Assembly (NCBI GenBank): GCA_014796735.1
Contig: JAAVIG010000165.1
Span: 1 to 5,496, forward strand
Source: Oscillospiraceae bacterium
GTDB taxonomy: Bacteria > Bacillota > Clostridia > Oscillospirales > Ruminococcaceae
Length of the DNA stretch: 5,496 bases
Direction of reading: 5' to 3'
Below, one piece after another: positions 1-4,906 of this stretch. The number at the start of each line of letters is the position of its first letter. The stretch's first letter is position 1. The position numbers were made by a program, and so were the translations under genes. The notes below the pieces were generated by a model. The model was not told the DNA's origin, made no database searches, and saw only the letters and a program-made list of their open reading frames with translations.

Positions 1-120
1 ATACTAATATCCATTTAAACACAATATAAAATCAAAGTTTAAATGGATATTACACCCAAAGCACTATTATCCAATTAAAACCATTTTTTCAAGTTTTTAA
101 TTGGATAATAGTATAAACAT
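1..120. repeat. Pair of long-stem AT-rich hairpins sharing an ATCC/GGAT core
   Basis: Two neighbouring inverted repeats are visible. The first has perfect 16-bp arms at 5-20 and 37-52 with a 16-nt loop. The second has perfect 18-bp arms at 63-80 and 95-112 with a 14-nt loop. Both arms run through an ACTA-T-ATCC block near the base and TTAAA near the loop, and a third copy occurs at 516-561. Neither is followed by a clean T-run, so they do not look like ordinary intrinsic terminators. They could be members of a small interspersed palindromic repeat family, protein-binding sites or weak terminators of a gene left of the window. Structure is certain; role is not known. Confidence 0.75.
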
Positions 121-307
121 CATTGTATTTTTTGCTGTCATTTTTTGGCATTGAAAAATAAATTCGTCGTAATTTTAAAAATATGATGAAGTGAATTTTA
201 GTAATAATGTATAAATAATTTAATTGTTTTTTATGTAAGATTCACAATTAGAAACTTAAAAAAATAATATGATTTAAAATTTTATAAAAATTAAAACGAT
301 GTTATAA
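121..307. other. AT-rich spacer with no gene seen
   Basis: This stretch is extremely AT-rich and has no reading frame with a ribosome binding site on either strand. I see no RNA gene or convincing promoter in it. It belongs to a gene-free region that runs from the left edge to about 590. Confidence 0.6.
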
Positions 308-337
308 AAAAACCGCCCCACCTTGCAGGCGGTTTTT
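308..337. terminator. Bidirectional intrinsic terminator
   Basis: A GC-core stem (CCGCC at 313-317 with GGCGG at 328-332) is extended by A/T pairs on both sides, with a 10-nt loop. On the plus strand it is followed by TTTTTG. On the minus strand the stem is followed by seven T, so it is slightly better in that direction. No gene inside the window ends directly at it. It may serve a gene left of the window or catch read-through leftward from the RNA at 590-780. Confidence 0.8.
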
Positions 338-360
338 GTAGTTTTTTCATACATATTTTC

Positions 361-498
361 TGAAGCCGTTTTTTTAGGCCAAAAAGCTTCAAACGCTTGA
401 TTTATACCGTTTTTCTCCGATTCGTTCCTTATTTTTTTTGCTATGAACCTTTAAACCTTACAAAATACGTTCACAATATTTTCTTAAAAAAATATTGT
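361..498. other. Gene-free stretch with two weak palindromes
   Basis: No supported gene is present here. Two modest inverted repeats are visible: TGAAGC at 361-366 with GCTTCA at 386-391, enclosing a T-run and an A-run that could also pair; and a perfect 10-bp pair at 473-482 and 489-498 with a 6-nt loop. The short string CTCCGATT occurs near 415 and again near 500. None of these has a clear function. Confidence 0.45.
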
Positions 499-510
499 CT
501 CCGATTTTTA

Positions 511-561
511 ATACTAATCCCTTTTTAAACTGTGAGTATTACGTCAGTTTAAAAAGGGATT
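511..561. repeat. Long-stem hairpin, third copy of the AT-rich family
   Basis: The arms at 516-532 and 545-561 are perfectly complementary over 17 bp with a 12-nt loop. The left side starts ATACTAAT, exactly as at positions 1-8, followed by CC and later TTTAAAC as in the first hairpin. ATACT lies outside the stem yet is conserved between the two copies, which points to shared ancestry or a shared binding site rather than chance folding. There is no T-run next to it. Role unknown. Confidence 0.75.
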
Positions 562-589
562 GGAATGAGAAGTGAAGTGAATTTGTTGG

Positions 590-621
590 AAAAACAAAGA
601 CTCCCGCCTAACGGCAGGAGC
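590..621 (-). terminator. Intrinsic terminator of the small RNA
   Basis: Minus-strand 621-613 (GCTCCTGCC) pairs with 608-600 (GGCGGGAGT) over 9 bp, including two G-U pairs, around a GTTA loop. It is followed by CTTTGTTTTT. This is a classical Rho-independent terminator and fixes the direction of the RNA gene. Confidence 0.85.
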
Positions 622-780
622 CCCTATTTATATACAGCAGGTAAGTCCCAATCACTTGGGTGGCTGTGGCTCTTCACGAATGTTTCCATTACCCTCCGCC
701 CTCACCTACGGGATTCCCTGCTCTTTAGCAGTATATGCAGCGAGCTTGTAATGTGAAACATATGGATAAGACTTACCGTT
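590..780 (-). ncRNA. Structured small RNA with its own terminator; possible 6S RNA
   Basis: Seen on the minus strand: a sequence of about 180 nt rich in complementary segments that ends in an intrinsic terminator (590-621). GGTAAGTC at 777-770 pairs with GACTTACC at 647-640 and can be lengthened by two G-U pairs and one A-U pair, giving a closing stem. Inside it lies an irregular hairpin: GGTG/CACC, then GGC/GCC, then AATG-GAAA-CATT at the tip. 6S RNA of Bacillus also has an AAGUCC/GGACUU closing stem followed by a UGUU-type element and a long irregular hairpin, and here ATATGTTT follows the 5' strand. That is the reason for the guess. Against it, the two sides of the would-be central bubble are very unequal, and the 3' segment 641-630 can instead pair with 736-731 plus 722-717. 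No convincing promoter is seen just upstream, so the RNA could also be processed from a longer transcript. No gene follows on this strand, which argues against a cis-acting riboswitch. Confidence 0.55.
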
Positions 781-836
781 TGCAGACGTTACGGCAAAGC
801 CGATGAAAATTCGCGGATCGCGCGATATAAAAGCGA

Positions 837-1169
837 TCACTCCGCGCCGCTGTCGTGGCTGATAAAATATTTTCCGTTTATACCCTGTCGGGTGTAGTCA
901 AACAGCGAGGACAATATGACCGCCATGCTCAAAGGATCGACGGCATCGCACTGAAAACGCTCTTTACATTCCTCAATAAAAATTTCCTTAAATTGATCCG
1001 CCGTTTTATCCCTTAAATATTTTTCGTCAATGCCCAAAGCAAGACAAAATCGCTTGAAATTCATTTTATCGTAATCGTCCTTGCAGTCCAGATATAACTT
1101 CGGGTCAATCCTCCCGCCGTAAATATCCGCTTTAACGCAGACCGCCAGATCTGTGTAATCAATTTGCAT
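837..1169 (-). CDS. Hypothetical protein, 110 residues
   Basis: I do not recognise this protein. The frame opens with ATG at 1169, preceded by GGGAAGG (1184-1178) with 8-nt spacing, and ends in TGA. A good promoter lies upstream (1230-1258), so it is probably a real gene. The product looks soluble: no signal peptide or membrane segment, many Asp/Glu/Lys residues and five cysteines (11, 29, 42, 68, 74), which are not arranged as a CxxC metal site. It looks mostly helical, for instance residues 56-72 and 78-92, with a GG at 18-19. It lies downstream of the Ca2+ ATPase gene on the same strand, 110 bp after its stop. Because it has its own promoter, an operon link is not required. Function unknown. 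Confidence 0.75.
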   Translation of the reverse strand: MQIDYTDLAVCVKADIYGGRIDPKLYLDCKDDYDKMNFKRFCLALGIDEKYLRDKTADQFKEIFIEECKERFQCDAVDPLSMAVILSSLFDYTRQGINGKYFISHDSGAE

Positions 1170-1229
1170 ATTCTTTACCTTCCCTTACTTTTTGCTAACT
1201 AAATTTTATTTTCATACGTCGATATTTAA

Positions 1230-1258
1230 ATAATATCATTAAAATTTAAATAAATCAA
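1230..1258 (-). promoter_or_regulatory. SigA-type promoter of the 110-residue gene
   Basis: On the minus strand, TTGATT (1258-1253) is followed after exactly 17 nt by TATTAT (1235-1230), in a very AT-rich context. Transcription would start near 1223, leaving a leader of about 54 nt before the ATG at 1169. A perfect TTGACA at 1265-1260 is an alternative -35, but only with a poor -10 (TAATGA, 18-nt spacing). Confidence 0.6.
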
Positions 1259-1279
1259 CTGTCAAATTTCACTAAAAAA

Positions 1280-3880
1280 TCACACATAACCCTCGCTTCG
1301 CTTTTCCTTAACGCCGATAAACAGCCATATACCGCGCAAAAACGGCACCGCCGCCGCATAAAAAATACTTTTTAAGAGCGTTTCCGAATTTAAAGGCATT
1401 GTGTCGAAAATTGCGGACAGCTGCGGAATATACACGACGGCAAGGGTAAATAAAAGACTTGCGAGAACGGCGGCGATAAGCTTGGGATTTGAACGGTACG
1501 ACGTATTGAATATCCCCTTGCCCTCGGTTTTGCACTCAAATACAAAGATAAGCTGAGAAAGGCTCAATGTGATCAAAGCCGCCGTTCTTGCCGCTTCGAT
1601 GCCAAAAGCACCGTTTGCGGTCACAAAGCTTAAAACCGAAGCAGCGCCTATCGCTGTACCTCTGGTAAGTATCTTCCACAGCATTCCGCCCGCAAATACG
1701 CTTTCATTGCCGCTTCTCGGCGGTATATCCATTATATTCTTATCGCCCGGCTCCATACCCAAGGCAATTGCGGGCAGCCCGTCCGTAACAAGGTTTATAA
1801 GCAGGAGCTGAATGGGAAGAAGCACCACCGGCAGCCCGAAGATCATTGCAAACAGCATGGTAAATACCTCTCCTATGTTGCAGGCCAACATATACCTTAT
1901 AAACTTGCGTATATTGGAATAAACCGTCCTTCCCTGCTCCACCGCGTTTACAAGAGTGGCAAAATTGTCGTCGAGAAGCACTAATTTTGCCGCCTCCTTT
2001 GTAACATCGGTCCCGGTTTTTCCCATAGCGACGCCGATCGCCGCCTCCTTTACCGCGGGAGCGTCATTAACTCCGTCTCCCGTCATTGCAACAATGTTTC
2101 CCTGCTTTTTTAATGTCCGCACGATCCTCAGCTTATCCGCGGGGCTTACCCTTGCGAAGACCGCAGCGTTTCTGACCTTTTCCGACAGCTCTTTATCGCT
2201 CATAAGAGATAGCTCCGTGCCCGTATAAGCCTGCTGTCCTTTTTTCATTATACCCGCCCTCGAAGCTATTTCCACGGCGGTGTTTATATGATCTCCCGTA
2301 AGCATTATAACTCTTATGCCCGCTTTTTCGCATTTTTTTACAGCTTTCTTTATTTCGGGTCTCAATGGATCCTCCATACCCTGAAGCCCCAAAAAAATGT
2401 ATTTATCCGTTTGAGCGGTCTTATAGGCAAAGGAAAGTGTCCGAAGTCCTCTTGAAGCCATTTTCTCCATGGCGGCGGCTATTTTTCTCTTATCCGACTG
2501 AGTCAGAGCCTCTATCCCCTTCGAGCCTAAATAATAACCGCATTTTTCGATCAGGGTGTCTGTCGCGCCCTTTATAAATACGACCTTTTCTCCCGCCGCC
2601 GATTTTACCGTGACCTCCATAAATCTTGTGCTGCTGTCAAAGGGAATCTCGGCGGTCCTTACATACCCCGAGACCTTTACTCCCGCTTTTTTTGCGGAGT
2701 TTACAAGGGCAATTTCGGTTGGATCGCCGTTTTCACCGTCGGAATTGTTGCAAAGGATCCCGCAGGTGAAGAGCATTTTTGAAGCTGCGTCGTCGGCTTT
2801 GACCTCCTTGCCGCCGCTGAGTGTGAAAATCTCGGTAACGGTCATTTTATTTGCGGTAAGAGTGCCTGTTTTATCGGTACAGATCACGTTTGCGCAGCCT
2901 AATGTTTCCACCGAATGAAGCTTGTTTACAAGCGCCTTTTGCTTATATATGCGCCTTACCGCCAGTGCCAGTGCGATCGTGACCGTTGCGGGCAACCCTT
3001 CGGGGATAGCCGCAACCGCTAAGGTTATTCCCACAAAAAGCATGTCGAATATCTCATTCCCTCTGAAAATCCCGATAGCGCTCACCAATACGCAGATCAC
3101 CACACAGGCTATGCCGATTATTTTTCCCAGCTCTCCCAGTCTTTTTTGCAGCAGCGTTTTCTCCTCCTCGATCTCGCTCAGCATATTTGAGACCATGCCC
3201 ATCTGAGTGGCCCTACCCGTTGAAAAGACCTCGGCTGTACAGTGCCCTTTGGTGACTACCGTGCCCATGTAGACCGCTCCGTGCTGGTTTAATTCACCTT
3301 GCTTTATTGCACAGACGGATTTATCCGCCGGAACGCTTTCGCCTGTCAGCGCCGACTCGTCACATTGCAGTGCCATACATTCCAGTATTTTACAGTCGGC
3401 GGGAACCTTATCCCCCGATTCGAGAAAAACTATATCCCCCACCACAATTTTTTCCGCGGGAATCACCTTTGTTTTTCCATCGCGCCGTACCCTCGCGGTG
3501 GGGGCGGCTATGGCCTTTATGGTCTCCAAGGTCTTTTCGGTGCGGTATTCCTGTACAAAGCCCATAACGGCGTTTAAAACCACTATTACCATTATGGTAA
3601 GAGCGTCGTAATATTCGCCCATAACGGCGGAAATAACGGTTGCCGCAAGCAGGATCATCACCATAATGTCTTTAAACTGCCCCGCGAACATTTTCAGGGC
3701 TTTTCTCTTTTTTTTCTGTTCAAGACTGTTCAAGCCGTATTCCGAAAGGCGTTTTTCCGCTTCCTCCGAGGTCAGACCCTTTAAACCGATTATATTGCCG
3801 TTCGGTAAATCGGAAGCTGCCGACGATATTACTATCCCGTTTTTCTTCCTCTCTCCCGTTTTTTTTAATACGCTTTCCAC
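1280..3880 (-). CDS. P-type Ca2+-transporting ATPase (SERCA/PMR1-like, P2A)
   Basis: A membrane pump that uses ATP to expel Ca2+ from the cytoplasm. The 866 residues counted from the GTG at 3880 match the usual family length. In order: an N-terminal actuator segment (GLTSEEAEKRLSEYG, from about residue 34); M1-M2 (about 73-109); the actuator domain with TGES at 179-182; M3-M4 with PEGLP at 293-297; the phosphorylation motif DKTGT with Asp336; the nucleotide-binding domain with KGA at 437-439; DPLRPE at 504-509; TGD at 528-530; TGDGVNDAP at 600-608; then M5-M10. Ca2+ ligands of the SERCA pattern are visible by eye: Glu294 (M4), Asn668 and Glu671 (M5), and Asn696, Thr699 and Asp700 (M6). The M8 glutamate of SERCA appears to be Gln776. 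The GTG start is chosen because AAGGAGG precedes it; an upstream ATG at 4000 would add 40 residues unlike the family. The gene diverges from spoIIID. The B. subtilis homologue YloB is reported to be expressed in sporulation. No clear terminator or promoter is seen for this gene. Confidence 0.93.
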   Translation of the reverse strand: MESVLKKTGERKKNGIVISSAASDLPNGNIIGLKGLTSEEAEKRLSEYGLNSLEQKKKRKALKMFAGQFKDIMVMILLAATVISAVMGEYYDALTIMVIVVLNAVMGFVQEYRTEKTLETIKAIAAPTARVRRDGKTKVIPAEKIVVGDIVFLESGDKVPADCKILECMALQCDESALTGESVPADKSVCAIKQGELNQHGAVYMGTVVTKGHCTAEVFSTGRATQMGMVSNMLSEIEEEKTLLQKRLGELGKIIGIACVVICVLVSAIGIFRGNEIFDMLFVGITLAVAAIPEGLPATVTIALALAVRRIYKQKALVNKLHSVETLGCANVICTDKTGTLTANKMTVTEIFTLSGGKEVKADDAASKMLFTCGILCNNSDGENGDPTEIALVNSAKKAGVKVSGYVRTAEIPFDSSTRFMEVTVKSAAGEKVVFIKGATDTLIEKCGYYLGSKGIEALTQSDKRKIAAAMEKMASRGLRTLSFAYKTAQTDKYIFLGLQGMEDPLRPEIKKAVKKCEKAGIRVIMLTGDHINTAVEIASRAGIMKKGQQAYTGTELSLMSDKELSEKVRNAAVFARVSPADKLRIVRTLKKQGNIVAMTGDGVNDAPAVKEAAIGVAMGKTGTDVTKEAAKLVLLDDNFATLVNAVEQGRTVYSNIRKFIRYMLACNIGEVFTMLFAMIFGLPVVLLPIQLLLINLVTDGLPAIALGMEPGDKNIMDIPPRSGNESVFAGGMLWKILTRGTAIGAASVLSFVTANGAFGIEAARTAALITLSLSQLIFVFECKTEGKGIFNTSYRSNPKLIAAVLASLLFTLAVVYIPQLSAIFDTMPLNSETLLKSIFYAAAVPFLRGIWLFIGVKEKRSEGYV

Positions 3881-3890
3881 TTTCCGTAAG

Positions 3891-3897
3891 CCTCCTT
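3891..3897 (-). promoter_or_regulatory. Ribosome binding site that sets the ATPase start
   Basis: AAGGAGG on the minus strand lies 10 nt before the GTG at 3880. This is the best Shine-Dalgarno sequence anywhere near the gene. It supports a GTG start over the ATG at 4000, whose nearest G-rich stretch (GGGGGAG) is 12 nt away and belongs to the foldback repeat. Confidence 0.7.
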
Positions 3898-3971
3898 GTC
3901 CTTTTTTACAATAAATATGTGGCAAAACGAAAAAATAGACTTGTACATTTTGCCCGGGACAAACAAGTGCT

Positions 3972-4001
3972 GTAATGATAAGGAATTTGTCTGCATACAA
4001 T
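3972..4001 (+). promoter_or_regulatory. Predicted SigE-type sporulation promoter for spoIIID
   Basis: CATACAAT at 3994-4001 matches the SigE -10 consensus (CATACAnT). It is preceded, after 14 nt, by GTAATGAT (3972-3979), a partial match to the SigE -35 (about 5 of 8). B. subtilis spoIIID is known to be transcribed by SigE RNA polymerase. The predicted start falls at the left end of the foldback repeat at 4004, so the whole repeat would be in the spoIIID leader. The assignment rests mostly on the -10 match. Confidence 0.45.
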
Positions 4002-4003
4002 GG

Positions 4004-4163
4004 TATTGCTCCCCCAATTAAATCTTGAAGATTTTTGCGCAGGACCTTTGTCGAAAGACAAGGAATAAAGCCGCAGGAATATGCGCATATTTCAAGGCTT
4101 TATGACGCAGTATTTCGGCAAAGGAGCAAGCAAAAAATTCAAGAGTTGGTTGGGGGAGCAATA
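4004..4163. repeat. 160-bp foldback element (near-complete palindrome) upstream of spoIIID
   Basis: The outer 14 bp (TATTGCTCCCCCAA at 4004-4017, complement at 4150-4163) are perfectly inverted. The similarity continues inward through almost the whole element: TCTTGAA, TTTTTGC, CCTTTG, CGAAA and ATAAAGCC are shared in the same order by both arms. The centre is the perfect palindrome ATATGCGCATAT at 4079-4090. By eye roughly three quarters of arm positions agree. The left arm also holds a small hairpin with a GAAA loop (about 4044-4062) that the right arm has lost. Transcribed, it would form one long hairpin in the spoIIID leader. The likeliest explanation is a non-autonomous mobile or foldback repeat; a regulatory leader hairpin is possible. 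No transposase is present. Confidence 0.85.
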
Positions 4164-4198
4164 ATGCCGCTGAGGAAAAGCGGAACGAAATTATATGC

Positions 4199-4205
4199 AA
4201 AGGGG
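4199..4205 (+). promoter_or_regulatory. Ribosome binding site that sets the spoIIID start
   Basis: AAAGGGG lies 7 nt before the ATG at 4213. The in-frame ATG at 4195 has no such sequence at a proper distance, so 4213 is preferred. Confidence 0.65.
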
Positions 4206-4212
4206 CGAAATA

Positions 4213-4506
4213 ATGTCACCAAAAGGAAATACTTCAACAGTTCAAGACTTCGGAACAAAACAGGAAAGATGCGTAAGCCTCGGAAAGTACATAGTGGATA
4301 ACGAAGCCACGGTAAGAAGCGCGGCAAAAGTATTCGGAATCAGCAAAAGCACGGTTCATCAAGATATAACCGCAAGATTGGAAAAAGTTAATCCCACACT
4401 GCAAAAGCAGGTTAAGGAGGTTTTGGAAAAAAACAAGCAGGAAAGACATATAAGAGGCGGTCTGGCAACCAGAAAAAAGTACAGCGAATTAAGAGAGGCG
4501 GAATAG
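4213..4506 (+). CDS. spoIIID: Stage III sporulation transcriptional regulator SpoIIID
   Basis: SpoIIID is a small DNA-binding protein that works in the mother cell during sporulation, activating and repressing genes transcribed by SigE and helping the switch to SigK. The 97-residue product is recognised by its family signature: LGKYIVDNEATVRSAAKVFG (23-42), then ISKSTVHQD with the helix-turn-helix at about 33-52, then RLEKVNPTLQKQVKEVLEKN (55-74). The basic C-terminal motif ERHIRGGLATRKKY (77-90), which in B. subtilis SpoIIID forms a second DNA-contacting region, is intact. The N-terminus is about 12-15 residues longer than in B. subtilis. An ATG at 4195 would add six more residues but lacks a good ribosome binding site. 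A predicted SigE promoter and a 160-bp foldback element precede the gene. The gene diverges from the Ca2+ ATPase and stands alone, without the spoIIQ neighbour found in Bacillus. A short hairpin GGCGG/CCGCC (4497-4511) overlaps its stop codon. Confidence 0.95.
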   Translation: MSPKGNTSTVQDFGTKQERCVSLGKYIVDNEATVRSAAKVFGISKSTVHQDITARLEKVNPTLQKQVKEVLEKNKQERHIRGGLATRKKYSELREAE

Positions 4507-4589
4507 CCGCCGCATTCAAAAAACAAATGGATCGGCAAAGTCCTTTCAGGGGAATTTTATGCTTTAATCAGATAAGCTATCAAAAAATA

Positions 4590-4660
4590 TTTAAGGCAGC
4601 ACCGCACAATCGCAAATCTTATACACAGCTTTTTCAATAATTGTGCGGTATTGCTTTAAA
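4590..4660. repeat. Inverted repeat with ACCGCACAAT arms
   Basis: Arms of 21 bp at 4590-4610 and 4640-4660 pair with only two G-U wobbles and one mismatch. The inner 10 bp, ACCGCACAAT/ATTGTGCGGT, are perfect, and the loop is 29 nt. It begins 84 nt after the spoIIID stop. The right arm ends TTTAAATTATTTT, so it might work as a weak terminator for spoIIID. However, the long loop and symmetric outer ends also fit a small repeat element. No open reading frame is involved. Confidence 0.7.
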
Positions 4661-4708
4661 TTATTTTCAGGTAAAAATAAACAGGGTAAATAAACAGATA
4701 CAAAACGC

Positions 4709-4736
4709 TTGACAATATCAAAAAAAAGTGTATAAT
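4709..4736 (+). promoter_or_regulatory. Strong SigA promoter of ssrA
   Basis: A perfect TTGACA (4709-4714), 16-nt spacing and a perfect TATAAT (4731-4736), on the plus strand. Its predicted start is at about 4743, the first base of the foldback repeat and 164 nt before the tmRNA 5' end. No other good promoter lies between it and ssrA, so it most likely drives ssrA through the repeat. Confidence 0.85.
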
Positions 4737-4742
4737 ATAAAC

Positions 4743-4901
4743 ATACTCGCCGCTACAGCAAAACGCACAAATCCTGTCGGCATAAATTCCGTGTGTTTTC
4801 GTTGTCGTCCTTGACTTGCAACAGCAAGGCTGCGTCCTCTGCCTCAACACACAAAATTTCTGCTCGACATTCTTTGCACGTTTTGCTGTAGCGGCGAGTA
4901 T
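4743..4901. repeat. 159-bp foldback element between the ssrA promoter and tmRNA
   Basis: The outer 23 bp (4743-4765 and 4879-4901) are a perfect inverted repeat beginning ATACTCGCCGC. The similarity continues inward with mismatches (for example TGTCG, AAATT, GTGTGTT in the same order in both arms) to a central hairpin CTTGC-AACA-GCAAG at 4815-4828. The flanks carry ATAAAC on the left (4737-4742) and ATAAAAC on the right (4900-4906, overlapping the end of the arm), which may be a remnant target duplication around AAAC. No protein is encoded. It would be transcribed as a long hairpin and then removed by RNase P when the tmRNA 5' end is made. I infer a MITE-like insertion; a functional leader hairpin is the alternative. 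Confidence 0.85.
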
Positions 4902-4906
4902 AAAAC

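Noticed and set aside
1..120. Possible CRISPR-like array of repeats
   Set aside because: Only two hairpins of unequal sequence with no regular spacers; they are palindromic elements.
565..756. Plus-strand 63-codon frame over the small RNA
   Set aside because: It is antisense to the structured RNA and its terminator, with no ribosome binding site.
3950..3972. ACTTGT/ACAAGT inverted repeat upstream of the ATPase as an operator
   Set aside because: Only six bases per arm in an AT-rich region; spacing and sequence match no operator I know.
3881..4000. N-terminal extension of the Ca2+ ATPase from ATG 4000
   Set aside because: The 40 extra residues do not look like the family, include hydrophobic and Cys-rich stretches with no known counterpart, and bypass the strong AAGGAGG before GTG 3880.
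4080..4163. A 27-codon frame ending SWLGEQ just upstream of spoIIID, as a leader peptide
   Set aside because: Its only nearby purine-rich site is 2 nt from the ATG and the frame is the right arm of the foldback.
4035..4301. Plus-strand open frame of 88 codons crossing the foldback and the spoIIID start
   Set aside because: It has no ribosome binding site, most of it is palindrome sequence, and its 3' part overlaps spoIIID in another frame. Its resemblance to a minus-strand frame on the other arm is explained by the inverted repeat.
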